The translations under genes were made by a program, and so were the position numbers. The notes under the pieces are model-generated. The model made no database searches. It saw only the letters and a list, made by a program, of their open reading frames with translations, and was not told the DNA's origin. Below, piece after piece: positions 35,070 through 46,191 of a stretch of DNA of 64,000 nt (within the stretch, counting starts at the first letter, position 1; each line of letters starts with the position of its first letter). The DNA comes from Delphinapterus leucas (Eukaryota > Chordata > Mammalia > Artiodactyla > Monodontidae), in assembly GCF_002288925.2 (NCBI RefSeq), contig NW_022098037.1, positions 3,623,383-3,687,382 on the forward strand, written 5' to 3'.

Positions 35070-35264
35070 TTATCAGTGGAACTATGTTCGGTATTTGGAT
35101 TCTTTTGGAAATCTGATAAAGATAATATTCCTCCAAAGGTTACTGTCCAGATTACAAGTCATTTTATCATCAGACCTAAATTCCATCCAGCTGTCATTAA
35201 GAGTGTCTCACTAGCCAGTGAAGGACTTTGTAGCTGGGTCAGGGCCATGGAAGTCTGGGGCAAG
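35070..35264 (+). CDS. Axonemal dynein heavy chain-like exon (end of microtubule-binding domain / coiled-coil 2)
   Basis: The frame is open from the TAG at 35067-35069 to 35402. Its translation carries DKDNIPPKV (35115-35141), PKFHPAVIKSVSLASEGLC and SWVRAMEVWGKVAKE to about 35276. In axonemal dynein heavy chains the motif DKDNIP, then about ten residues, P-[EDK]-F-x-P, then a serine/alanine-rich helix and GLC-x-WV-x-AM-E-V-Y marks the last part of the stalk-tip microtubule-binding domain and the start of the return coiled coil. The spacing here matches without gaps. The usual tyrosine after AMEV is tryptophan. The acceptor may be TATAG (35065-35069) or TCAG (35073-35076), both with poor pyrimidine tracts; the best donor is AAG/GTTGCT at 35264. 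Homology ends soon after AKE, before any clean GT. It could be a working exon of a large DNAH gene or a relic. A particular family member cannot be chosen. Confidence 0.72.
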
Positions 35265-35749
35265 GTTGCTAAGGAAACAAATCTGTCCAAAGACTTCTCT
35301 CAGCATCAACCTTTCATCTTGTTAAATTTATATAAGCGAAGCACTGTGAGGAGAATGCTAATAGACCAAATGACAGAAACAATTGTACAAAGGTATTTTT
35401 AAGCTTGATAGGTGTGTGTTTAAGCTCCTTTATAAAGATACAACGATATGCGTGGGCTTAGAGGTGTTCATGGAAATGAGCTAAATTACCCTGGGTCCAC
35501 ACATCATTTACATTAGCATATGAAATATGTGGCTCTACAAACCAGAATTTAATATAACGATACACATTGATTGAGTGCCTCCTTGGTACCTGAATTTATT
35601 TTTCAGTGTAACATTTGAGTCTGAGAAGAATTAAACTCTAAAGAAAGTGAAGCTTAACATGTCTTCCAAAGAGTCCAGACTCAGTGAGGTAGAGAAACTT
35701 CAATTCTTGTACTAGGGAGTGTTGGCTAGGTGGAGTGAGGCTGTTGTAT
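35265..35749. other. No gene seen
   Basis: The frame continues to 35402 but without dynein similarity, so this is taken as intron. Confidence 0.45.
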
Positions 35750-35822
35750 TAAAAACATATAAAATATCCTATAAAAATATCCTATAAAATATCCTATAAA
35801 AATATCCTATAAAAATATATAG
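35750..35822. repeat. Short tandem repeat, unit about AAAATATCCTAT
   Basis: Four to five copies of an ATATCCTATAAA-like unit, alternating between 12 and 13 bp, abut the 5' end of the following L1. Confidence 0.85.
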
Positions 35823-36015
35823 GATATCCAGCAATCCCACTCCTGGGCATATACGCAGACATAACTATATGTGTCTTGTGGCCAAGACACAGTAGCAGAC
35901 ATAACTATAATTCAAAAAGATACATGCACCCCTATGTTCATAGAAGCACTATTCACAGTAGCCAAGACATGGAAACAACCTAAATGTCCATCAACAGATG
36001 AACGGATAAAGATGT

Positions 36016-36059
<44 letters not shown>

Positions 36060-36550
36060 TACACACACACACACACATACACACACACAATGGAATACTA
36101 CTCAGCCATTAAAAAGAATGAAATAATGTCATTTGCCGCAACATGGATGGACCTAGAGATTATCATACTAAGTGAAGTCAGAGAAAGAAAGACAAATATC
36201 ATATGATATCACATATGTGGAATCTAAAATATGACACAAATGAACACATCTATGAAACAGAAACAGACATAGAGAACAGACCTGTGGTTGCCAAGAGGGA
36301 GGCAGGTGGAGGAGGGAAGGATTGGGAGTTTGGGATTAGCAGATGCAAACTATTATATAGAGAATGTATAAACAACAAGGTCCTACTGTATAGCACAGGG
36401 AACTATATTCAATATCCTGTGATAAACCGTAATGGAAAAGAATATGAAAAAGAATATATATATATATGTATAACTGAGTCACTTTGTTGTACAGCAGAAA
36501 TTAACACAACATTGTAAATCAACTATACGTCAATAAAATGTTTAAAAATA
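35823..36550 (+). mobile_element. 5'-truncated L1 3' UTR
   Basis: Sense-strand L1 3' UTR: AGCAATCCCACTCCTGGGCA, CTATTCACAGTAGCCAAGAC, AATGGAATACTACTCAGCCA, AACATGGATGGACCTAGAGA, then CTGAGTCACTTTGTTGTACA and CAATAAAATG near the end. A short AAGACACAGTAGC...ACATAACTATA repeat lies at about 35860-35905. Frames at 35871-36517 are L1 shadows. Confidence 0.95.
36018..36089. repeat. (TA)n(CA)n microsatellite within the L1
   Basis: About 17 TA units (36018-36050) run into interrupted CA units (36051-36089), at the place where this L1 normally has a short GTGGTATATATA. Confidence 0.98.
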
Positions 36551-36559
36551 CATATATAT

Positions 36560-37735
36560 TTATACAATATCAAAGGCTAATGGGGTCATGTCTAAAGGAT
36601 ACAAGAGTCAAATCAAAGGGCTCTCTGGCTTAAGATGGGACAATTTGAACCTGAAAAAGAGTAATTATAACATGGATTCAAATACATCAAAAATAGAAAA
36701 GTCCATGAGTTCATAATGATACTGAAAAAAAAAAAACAAAAAACCTCATTGACCTCTATCAGGAGTTGCTAAGGCCACCAACTCATTACTGAAATTTAAC
36801 AAATAACAGGAAAGAATGAAGCATATGTCTTGCCTTTCCCGCATGAACTGTATTTCTATATAACCAAATTGCTGATAAAAATGTTCTTAAAAAACAATTC
36901 CAGATAATAACTGCAGAAGAAATAATAGGATTAAAAATCACCACTTTTCAACTCTTAATGAAATGATGGATCTAAACAACATATATCAATGAATGCCAAA
37001 ACTATTAGGTGAAATGTTGGTGCGGAACTTGATGGAGAGACTATGTTGACAATATCTGAACTCACTAATCAATCAAAACATCATTCAAGATGGGACAATC
37101 AGACCTGAGGTACCTCATGATGTAATGCAATGGGAAGTACACCCATCGCCTATGAAATAGTGTTGCCTAGGAATGATGACTGAACCTGAATCTAATCAAC
37201 CCTCTAGTTCTAACTATAAGGAATAGAGGAAGTCGTTTTGAAAAAATGCAAAATCCAAAAATTGGGACATTTTAAAGACAAATGACCCAGTTTCTCCAAC
37301 AAATCAATAGTGTGAAAATAAAGCAGGGAGGAGAGCTGCTTTAGAATAAAAGGGCCTTAAGAGACATAACAGTCAAATACAATGGTAGACCTTTTTTGAT
37401 TCTGAGTTGAACAATCAAATGTAAAACAACATCTTTGAGAAAGAAGAAATTTAACGTAACTGAGAAATAGATGATACAAAATTATTTGTGTTCAGTATGA
37501 TAATATTAGCTGGTGATGTTTTAAAAGATTCTAAGCAGTTAGAGATGCATACTAAAGTTTTTACAAGTGAAATAAAATGGTGTCAGAGGTTTGCTTTAAA
37601 ATGCCAGGGGGAAATGTGGGAAAGTTGGGTAAAATACATTGGCATAATGTTTATGAGTGTCAAAATACTGAAAACAAAATACCTGTGGAAAACTGGGTTC
37701 TTGAATTACAGTGTTGGAACTGATTGACTAATTTT
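36560..37735 (+). mobile_element. Older L1-type 3' UTR
   Basis: It carries words of an old mammalian L1 tail: AATGATGACTGAACCTGAAT, GATTCTAAGCAGTTAGAGAT and TTTGCTTTAAAATGCCAGGG. Heavily diverged; family and 5' edge uncertain. The frame at 37488-37727 is a shadow. Confidence 0.55.
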
Positions 37736-38229
37736 TTTTACAAATTCAACATTGGGAGAACCAGTAAATTATTCTTACTTCTGGCAAGAGTTCATATTGA
37801 GTGGAATCAGCCAAACCACCCAATTTAAAAGTTTATGTTTATCCTGGCCTTTATTCTGAAAGAAGACAACTTGTCAGTTCCTAAAGATAATCTGAACTCT
37901 GAAACTTGTCCTTATCTGAAAATATGAACAAAGGAAGAATTCGATACACTGAAAACACTGCCCTCAGATAAGGTTAAATGATTTGGTAATTCAGAAGAGC
38001 ATACCATCTAATCACCAGCAGTAACCTCTGAAGATTCTAAGCTTTCTGCTAATTGCAGCTGCAATAAAGCAACTGAGGCTGCTTCCTTACCAAACCAGAC
38101 ACTCAGGTTTCTGTCAACAGCATGAAAAACTGAAGGAGAAAAAACTAGAACTACATGGTCACTCTTCCTATTATAATTATGTTAATTAAGAACAAAAGAG
38201 CTTTTAAAGAATTAAGGGGTTACTTATAA
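37736..38229. other. No gene seen
   Basis: Unassigned unique sequence. Confidence 0.4.
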
Positions 38230-39223
38230 TGTGACAATGATAATATATAAAGCGTTCCTACAAATCAATAAAACGATGAACACTCCAATAGAAAAATGGC
38301 AAAGGACACAAAATCAATTGAGAGAAATACAAATGGCCAATAAACACTTTTATTATTTACTTCATTACTTTTTTTTTTATCTTTATTGGCATATAATTGC
38401 TTTCCAATGTTGTGTTAGTTTCTGCTGTACAACAAAGTGAATCAGCTACACGCATATGCATGTCCCCATATCCTCTCTCCCTCTTGAACCTCCCTCCCCA
38501 CCTCCCTATCCCACCCCTCTAGGTCATCACAAAGCATTGAGCTGATCTCCCTGTGCTATGCAGCAGCTTCCCACTAGCCATCTATTTTACATTTGGTAGT
38601 GTTTGTATGTCAAGGCTACTCTCTCACTTCATCTCAGCTTCCCCTCCCTTCCCCCATGTCCTCAAGGCCATTCTCTACGTCTGCATCTTTATTCCTGCCC
38701 TGCCACTAGGTTCATCAGTACCATTTTTTAGAGTCCATATATGTGCATTAGCATATGGAATTTGTTTTTATCTTTCTGACTTACTTCACTCTGTATGACA
38801 GACTCTAGGTCCATCCATCTCATTACAAATAACTCCGTTTCGTTCCTCTTCATGGCTGAGTAATATTCCACTGTATATATGTGCCACATCTTCTTTATCC
38901 ATTCATCTGTCAATGGACATTTAGGTTGCTTCCATGTCCACTCCCAAACTCATTCTACAAGGCCACCATCACCCTGATACCAAAACCAGACAAAGATGTC
39001 ACCAAAAAAAAAAAAGAAAATTACAGGCTTGTATCACTGATAAACATAGATGCAAAAATCCTCAACAGAACACTAGCAAACAGAATTCAACAGCACATTA
39101 AAAAGATTATACACCATTATCAAGTGGGATTTATCCCAGGAATGCAAGGATTCTTCAATATATGCAAATCAATCAATATGATACACCATATTAACAAATT
39201 GAAGGATAAGAACCATATGATAA

Positions 39224-39490
39224 AAGCGAGAGAGAGGCATGGACATATATACACTACCAAACGTAAGGTAGATAGCTAGTGGGAAACAGCCGCATAGCAC
39301 AGGGAGATCAGCTCGGTGCTTTGTGACTGCCTGGAGGGGTGGGATAGGGAGGGTGAGAGGGAGGGAGACGCAAGAGGGAAGAGATAGGAGAACATGTGTA
39401 TATGTATAGCTGATTCATTTTGTTGTAAAGCAGAAACTAACACACCATTGTAAAGCAATTATACTCCAATAAAGATGTTTAAAAAAAAAA
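39224..39490 (+). mobile_element. Young 5'-truncated L1 3' end inside ORF2 relic
   Basis: Sense L1 terminus: CATAGCACAGGGAGATCAGC, GCTGATTCATTTTGTTGTAA, CCAATAAAGATG (AATAAA 39467-39472) and A10 at 39481-39490. Its left flank AACCATATGATAA (39211-39223) is repeated after the tail as CATATGATA (39491-39499) and again at 39640-39652. Confidence 0.92.
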
Positions 39491-39499
39491 CATATGATA

Positions 39500-39640
39500 C
39501 ATTAGGAAAACTTTGGGGATATATTCAACAACTAGTAAATTTTAACATAGTCAGTATTTCAATACCATTTTTTAATCATGAAAAGTCTCATGTGATTGTG
39601 TAATAAAACACTGTGAAAGGCTAAAAAAATAAAAATAAAA
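39500..39640 (+). mobile_element. Retrocopied non-L1 segment with its own poly(A) signal
   Basis: About 120 bp unlike L1 follow the L1 tail and end with AATAAA (39602-39607), then an A-rich tail at 39622-39640 and the target sequence ACCATATGATAA. It is either a second retrotransposition at the same site (favoured, because a third copy of the target word lies at its left edge) or an L1 3' transduction. Confidence 0.75.
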
Positions 39641-40200
39641 ACCATATGATAACCTCAATTGATGCAGAAAAAGCCTTTGACAAAATTCACCACCCATTTA
39701 TGATAAAAACTCTCCAGAAAGTGGGCATAGAGGGAACCTACCTCAAAATAATAAAAGCCATATATGACAAACCCACAGCCAACATCATTCTCAGTGGTGA
39801 AAAACTGAAAGCATTTCCTCTAAGACCAACAGACATTTTAAAAATCATTTTTAAACACTTAAATATCAACCTCAATAATAATCAACAAATGCAAATTAAG
39901 ACAAGGAAATACCACTTTTGTCTATCATACTGGTGAATGTTTTCAATGATAAACAGTAGTGACTTTTTTTTTAGGAAGAAGTAATAAAACTTGGTTCAAC
40001 ACTTCTGTAGGTCAATTTGGCAACATGTATAAACATTATTATCTTTGAATGAACAATTCTACATCCTGGAATTAGTCCAAAGGATATAATTATGGACATG
40101 GACAAGGATTTAGGTAGAAGGAAGTCCATTCCAGTGATGTTTATAGTAGTAAAAATTGAAAATAACCTAGATATCCAATAATAGAAATAAATTAAATAAG

Positions 40201-41264
40201 TTATGATACATACATGAAACAGACACCCATGCTGTCATTAGCTATGTTGTCATAAAGCTATCCAGATAAACATGGAAAGATTCATAAATTGGCTTATATA
40301 AGTATAAAAATGGGGCTATTAAAGGAGTATGGGCTATATGTGCATATGTAAATATATGCAAAACAATTACCAAGAAAATGTACTCAAAATGGTAATCAAT
40401 ACTCTCTTTGATTAATGGGCTTGTAATTACTTTTATTATCATCTTTCTTAATAGTCAATAGTCTCTAAAAATTTTACTCTGAACATATAAGGATAAGAGC
40501 TATTTTTTAAGAGTAAAAAGAAAACTTTCTAAACACTAACTTCTACTACTCCAGCTGTGCTCAATTGTTCTTTCACTCAATCTGGGTTTATTGTACTCTA
40601 TTTCCTCACTGATGGAACATAAGAGGGAAGCCATAGCCCTGCCATTTCTACCTGCTGGCTCCACTGAGAGCCCTAGAGAAGAGACTTACTGGTAGCTGGC
40701 CTCTAAGTGTGGAAAGCCTTTATCACTCAAGTTACTATACTTAGTGTTTCATTTTACCTCACAACTATTCCAGCAGTACCAACACCTCTATCTTCACTCC
40801 CTGGCTAAAACTAAAACTCAAGCAACATGGAGCCCCTGTGCCCTTCTCTTCTATGTCAGTGGTCCCCTATCAGAAATATACTGACACCAAAAAGCTCACT
40901 CATCTAGCCTGACTTCCATTCCAATAAATGCTTAATCTACTGGTTACAATCTTTTCATAACCTCATGCTCCTATTTCCAGGGCAAATCTATATTACTTCT
41001 TAGCTGTATCCATTTGGGGCTCTCAAAGGCATAGTGCCTTTTTCTCTCCTTTGGTAAGTTAGTTTTAAATATCAGAGCTTAATTAACAATTTTTAAATAT
41101 AGAAAATAATTGTTTTGTCCTATTTCCAAATTAAGACAAAATTTTAAACCTCTATCCTTATAATTTAAAAAAGCAATTAAGGTCACAGAAATCAGTTAAA
41201 CTGAACGTTGTACAAAGCAGATTAGAGAAATTTAATCCTTTTTGTTTTTCTTTTCTTTTCTTTA
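40201..41264. other. No gene seen
   Basis: Unassigned AT-rich sequence. Confidence 0.4.
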
Positions 41265-41468
41265 TTTTTTATTTTTTATTTTTTTTTTGCGGTATGCGGG
41301 CCTCTCACTGCTGTGGCCTCTCCCATTGCAGAGCACAGGCTCCGGACGCGCAGGCTCAGCGGCCATGGCTCACGGGCCCAGCCACTCCGCAGCACGTGGG
41401 ATCGTCCCAGACTGGGGCACGAACCCGTGTCCCCTGCATCGGCAGGCGGACTCTCAACCACTGCGCCT
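41265..41468 (-). mobile_element. CHR-family SINE, reverse, 5' end truncated
   Basis: Reverse CHR: T-rich tail, GCGGTATGCGGGCCTCTCAC, then the body to CTCTCAACCACTGCGCC. The last ~13 bp of the SINE head (the GGGCTTCCCTGGT part) are missing at 41468. No target-site duplication was found, so a later deletion may have removed the edge. Confidence 0.95.
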
Positions 41469-41529
41469 TCTGAGATCTTATAATTTCAGGCAAATCACTC
41501 ACATTTGCATAGTGTGAATGTAAAATTTC

Positions 41530-41725
41530 ATATACTCATTCAACAAGCATTTGTTGAGTACCTACTAATGGCCAGGGACACCCCTTCCACTAAAGTCCTG
41601 GTGGCATGGACACTATTTGAGAAGCGAATGGATTAGTCAAGGACAAAGACATGTAAGTGAGCAATCCAAGCCAATGGATGAGTGTAATAATGGAATTGTG
41701 CTCAGGGTATCCTGTGCTGTGTCCC
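41530..41725 (-). repeat. L2 3' end, reverse
   Basis: CTCATTCAACAAGCATTTGT, TGAGTACCTACTAATGGCCA and GGTGGCATGGACACTA follow the reverse L2 terminus. Confidence 0.7.
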
Positions 41726-42074
41726 CCATAGGGACAACTAAAGAGCCACTCTTTATTCACTAAAGGAGAGTTTCTCAAATGCAGTGTTACTCCAGGTGTT
41801 AGCAGGTGATAAACAATAAAGTGTTTCCTAAACCCTGGAACAGACTAGGTTAAACTGAGTTCAACAGGTGTCTTTGCTGTATAATTTATCAGAGCTTTTA
41901 ATATCTAATGTTCATCGTGAATTCCCAAGGATAAACTTCCAAGGATTTGTATTGTGCATCTCCAAGGATAAGCTTGCACTTCCCAAGCTTACTTGACCAC
42001 TGAACCCTTTCTTCACAGATTGTCTTGATTGAGAGCTTTAGAGTTCACAAAGTGGTTTTCCATGATATAGGATT
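41726..42074. other. No gene seen
   Basis: Unassigned; contains two near copies of CCAAGGATAA(A/G)CTT at about 41928-41973. Confidence 0.4.
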
Positions 42075-42235
42075 TCATGTGCCTGAGACTGCAAGCTTCT
42101 TGTGAAGATGAACTGGAGACATCCATGAGATCACAAAATCGGAAAGTATCTTACTCATCTTTATATCTCCAGAGTCTAGCATAGCATTCAGCACAAAAAA
42201 AAAGATACTCAATAAACAGTTGATATATTTGTGAC
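42075..42235 (+). repeat. L2 3' tip
   Basis: TCTTTATATCTCCAGAGTCT, AGCATAGCATTCAGCAC and ACTCAATAAACAGTTGATAT fit the L2 3' end. Confidence 0.65.
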
Positions 42236-42284
42236 TTACTACACCTTCCCAGCTGAGGCACCACAACCCAGAGGGAGTAGTTCA

Positions 42285-42430
42285 AGCATGTATTATCCAC
42301 ATTTTACAGAAGAAAAAATACAGCCCAGGGACATTAAGTGACTCAACCAAGATCACAGAGTGAGCTAGTGATACAACTAGGATTGGAAACCAGATCCAAT
42401 CCCAAGTCCAGTGCCCCTTTTCTTATAATC
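42285..42430 (-). repeat. MIR, reverse
   Basis: ATTATCCACATTTTACAGAA, AAGTGACTCAACCAAGATCA and TAGGATTGGAAACCAGATCC are in reverse MIR order. Confidence 0.85.
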
Positions 42431-43124
42431 TGAAATTTCTGGGTATTTTCTGGGTATATTTCAGATATTCTGCTTCACTTTTAAAGAAGGCCAGGTAACA
42501 CCCTGGTTTTTTGTTTGGGAAATAGCCTCCATAACCACAACTTTTTATGTTTTATAGACATAAAAAAGATAAACATCTACCTAATAAATATAAAAACATA
42601 AAATACAGTCATGATATAAGTGAAATCTACATGATATTGTATATGAGTGATTAAACAAGAAGGACCTTGAACTACAGTCCGATTATTCTGGGGGAGAAGG
42701 GCATTTACAATAATGGTAAAGTCCATTTTCAGTTCAGATTCTAGGTAGGAACAGCCACAGCCTGGCAAAGATGCCAGGAACCTCCTACAGAGACATCACT
42801 CAGAGAAAGAAGATGCTCTCAAGAGCTGGATGTAGGTCCCTCAGAGATACCACAGCACAAAACACTGTCAACCACTCCTCAGCTAACAAGCCTGGTGGCC
42901 CCCCAAGACTGCATGTCAGGAAAGCATATAAACAAAGATGAGACCAAGATGGATCAACAAATTTTCTGTAGCAAGAGGTCCCCTGAGCAGCATGGGCTGC
43001 ATGGGATGATAGAAGATAGCCCGCATCAGACCAGCCTTAGGACTGTTTGCTCAGCCACACAAGTTCAGGGTTATTGCTAGCCCTTTATGAGCAGGACAGA
43101 GGTAGCCATCAGAATGACCTCTGT
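42431..43124. other. No gene seen
   Basis: Unassigned; the frame at 42895-43080 has no recognisable domain. Confidence 0.4.
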
Positions 43125-43340
43125 TCTGGAGGCAGAGACACTCTGAGTCAGAACCTTGCCTCTGCTATGATACCTTGCCAAGTATAGAGTTTATCTCTAT
43201 AACCCTTCATCTATAAAATAAGAATAATAATTTTAGCTTCCTCACAGGATGACTGTGGTTTACATGAGATAAAAGGACCAAGTGCTTACCAGAGGACCTA
43301 GAACACAGTGAGTGCTCAATATTTTTATTATTAAAAGGTA
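43125..43340 (+). repeat. MIR
   Basis: TTCATCTATAAAATAAGAAT, ACATGAGATAAAAGGACCAA and AACACAGTGAGTGCTCAATA are in MIR order. Confidence 0.75.
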
Positions 43341-44459
43341 TTATTTTAATTAATAATTCTATTATCATAACACATCACACACATTAGGCTATGCAATCAT
43401 TCCCATTATTGAATGTAGCTTAGTCATCCTTAGTTAGTCTTTTTGTCTTCTCCTCAAAGTTCCCAGTTCAAGACACTTCCAGGAATCAACAGAGAAGTTA
43501 AAGTAAGGGGACCTTATCTATACCTTACAGTCATTGCTCAGGGACCCAGAATGGCTAAAAGCATGGAAGTAGCCTCCTTGTAGACTGCTGTCTCAATAAG
43601 GCTTTGTTCTGTGTGGGAATCCCAAATTATGAGTACGTACTTGTCCAAATGACCAAGTCCTCAAATAGATCAGAGACAGTATCGCTGAAATAAAGGGAAC
43701 AGCCTCTCTCTGCTATTCCTCTCAGTCAAGATCATCTTGCTCTTCCAGCACAGTTACAGAAACCAGTAAGAGTGGGTCATTTCTAGGGCTAGGATCACAA
43801 CACAGGTTTTTTGGCTCACAAGGCATTGTTTTACATTGAACATAGTATTTCTTAATTTTAGTTTTCTTACCTGAATAGAAAGCCCTAAAATTTTTAAAAG
43901 AAGAATGAAGTTAACAGGTTGATAAGCATAGCCTTGATCAGTCACCACCTAATTCCTGCTGGGTCTCTTCAATCTAAGCTGTGTATTGACTAAAAAGTAC
44001 TCTCTCCTGTCACATGCAATGGCTTGCATGCATCACAGAGTTATTTGCAAGTTAATATATATTAAAATCACATATGCCCACACACATTACTTCTGTGTGT
44101 CAGGGGACCTCAAGAGATAATACATCCATCTTCATTTGTGACAGTGTATGCACCCATAGTTCATAAATGGTGATAAATGAATTGTTATGCCGTCCCAATG
44201 GTATAATACACTTACCCCCTATTCTTGCCATATTAATACATGTTCATTTCAGCACCAGTCAGATCTTTAAAATGAGTGATCCAACATCTGCCTCCTATTG
44301 GTAACCACAGAATGCTAATTTCACCTCTCAACACCCAGTATAATTTGTTTGGTATGTAAATCAACAGCAGAAGAGAGGAACCAAAAAAGTAATAATAATA
44401 ATTTCAACTCATTGTGCCTCTCTGATATGCTAAGATAAATTGAGATGGAAAATGTTTAC
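43341..44459. other. No gene seen
   Basis: Unassigned unique sequence. Confidence 0.4.
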
Positions 44460-44790
44460 TTTGTTTATATTTCAGTAAATCCAGGAGGAGATTGCCCTCC
44501 GCAGCTGACCAACCCCCAGCTCATGGCCAGCCACAGTGGGGAGAATTGTTCGGGTTGATGAATGGGACTGTGAACTGTTTTTAAACCAGTCCGACTGATG
44601 TGTTTATCACTTTAGCATCTGCCTGTATTAAGCGATTATTCATTAATAATTGCCATCCTCACCTTACTTTATACAGCCAACTTTCAATTTTTCAGAGGCT
44701 AACAGTAGTTTGTAACTTAACCCTGCCTATAGCTTTTTAAGGAGTATGAAATATCTTTCAGCCATTTCAGCCCTTCAGCACCTGCACTTA
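44460..44790. promoter_or_regulatory. Candidate conserved non-coding element
   Basis: Repeat-free, moderate GC, with a dense homeobox-like cluster near 44620-44655 (GTATTAAGCGATTATTC, ATTAATAATTGCC) and little low-complexity sequence. It looks like a developmental enhancer by texture; conservation was not tested. Confidence 0.25.
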
Positions 44791-46191
44791 GTGATGGCTA
44801 ACAAAAGGAGATACAACCTGAGGTGACCAAACCTTGAGACTGAAAGGGAACTTAGGGTCCATCACCTCTTCACCTCTCCCTGCCTCTTCTTCCCACTCTC
44901 TCAGCTTCCCTCCCTCACACCTTCCTTCTATCCCTCAAAGCTTTTCAGTTCGGCTGGTACTATGATATTTAGGACTACAGAAATAAGACAGATGACTAAA
45001 ATGAGGCGATGCATTAAGAGTGAATCTTGTTAACTAGTTTTCACTAAGAAAGATGACGCAGCACTAATTAGTTGTTTCCAAATTTTTCTGATCATGCACC
45101 CTATGGGTATAAAAAAAATTTAAAGCACACACCATATGTATAACTAAGTTCTATACATATAGGATTATTTAAACTTATACCAAAAGGAGATAAAATGGGA
45201 GTAGATATTCAATTTTTCTCTTTTTTACATGTTGCAAACAATAGACCCAGATAAGCCATGCCCTTTAATGAGCATTTCCCAGATCCCGAATGGTCCTATA
45301 TACCTCTCTGGGTGGTGTCTCGTGAACAGACACTTGGACATACTCCTCTTGGTCAGGGTTCTGCAGACTCAGCATAGAGTTTGTTTAACCTCTTGCTTGC
45401 CTGAGGTTTGCATTCTGATACAATTATCTGTTTTGGTAAGTTTAGGAGTAAAACTTAGAAAACAAGAGTCAAACCTTCTGAAGCTATGTATGCTTTAAAA
45501 ATGAATATTTTCTCAATCACTTCTCCATTTAGGACTAACAGGTGGCCCTGGGACACGGCCAGGGTCAACTTGAGGCCTCAGTCAAAAGCAAACAAAGAAC
45601 AGGTGAAGCTTCTCACTGGGGTGGTCTCAGGGGCAGCTGTCTGCACAACTCGCAGAGAAAAGAACGCTGGAGGGAAACACGGAACTGACAAAGTCGGTGA
45701 TTTGTAATCTCTCCTTCCCATAAAATGACTCGTTATTCTTGGGAGCTTAGACTCTGAAGCGAGCTGTAATGGGCCACTGGGCTAAAAATGAAGTGCAGAT
45801 TTATTTCTATAATCACCACCAGACAAACCCTTCCCTGGGAAATCACTAAATTGGCTTCTAAAGTGCTAGGATACCTTTAGAATGCTTGAGATTTATCTTT
45901 GGGATTGAGTGCTTGTGTTGCTCTGGGAAATTCTAACTATTTGAGTTGTAGATGCCCGATCAGTGTGCTCGGGAAGTTGGAAAGACAACAGAGAAGTGAG
46001 CTCTGCTTCCGTTTCACACTCTGTTCTGAGAAAATTCTTATGCCTAAGAGATGGTAAGTAAATAACAATTACAAACACATCAAATACTGAGCCAAGAGAC
46101 TACCTGATACAGCTTCTGTCCAGGAAACCAAGTAAGTTCAGCCTCAATGTAAATTTAAATTCCTGAAATTGAACTTGACTCATGGTAAGGC
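44791..46191. other. No gene seen
   Basis: The frames at 45229-45707 show no convincing domain. A perfect GTAAGT donor word at about 45435 lacks a convincing exon before it. A 22-bp-spaced repeat GAACTTGACTCATGG lies at 46171-46185 and 46193-46207. Confidence 0.4.

Larger units (their letters stand above)
38370..39826 (-). mobile_element. 5'-inverted (twin-primed) L1, itself interrupted
   Basis: From 38370 to 38937 is an antisense L1 3' UTR beginning at a T run (ATCTTTATTGGCATATAATT to CATTTAGGTTGCTTCCATGT). At 38938 the sequence switches abruptly to sense-strand ORF2 reverse transcriptase. That part encodes [13 protein letters not shown] and [10 protein letters not shown], breaks at 39210 and resumes at 39653 with [12 protein letters not shown] to 39826. 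A 3' end in one orientation joined to an upstream piece in the other is the mark of twin priming. No intact reading frame remains; the open frames at 38881 and 39646 are its two halves. Confidence 0.88.
38230..40200 (+). mobile_element. Old L1 3' UTR, host of the nested insertions
   Basis: Left part, to about 38349: CAATAGAAAAATGGCAAAGG and ATACAAATGGCCAATAAACA. Right part, from about 39852: CCTCAATAATAATCAACAAA, TGCAAATTAAGACAAGGAAA, CTGTAGGTCAATTTGGCAAC and AATAACCTAGATATCCAATA. The halves join at TAAACACTT, present on both sides (38341-38349 and 39852-39860). Confidence 0.85.

Noticed and set aside
35010..35070. Good acceptor TTTCCTGTTATTAATGCTTTCCCAG as the start of the dynein-like exon
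   Set aside because: The dynein-matching frame has a stop (TAG 35067-35069) between this site and the homologous part, so it cannot be the acceptor unless the exon is broken.
38881..39936. Reverse transcriptase-like proteins as possible genes
   Set aside because: They are two halves of one inverted, truncated and interrupted L1 ORF2 relic, not a functional gene.
45229..45498. ILIQLSVLVSLG before a perfect GTAAGT donor, as a dynein AAA5 exon (ILISS..V..LGAF)
   Set aside because: Only hydrophobic residues and LG agree, the preceding frame has no dynein features and no acceptor gives a sensible exon.
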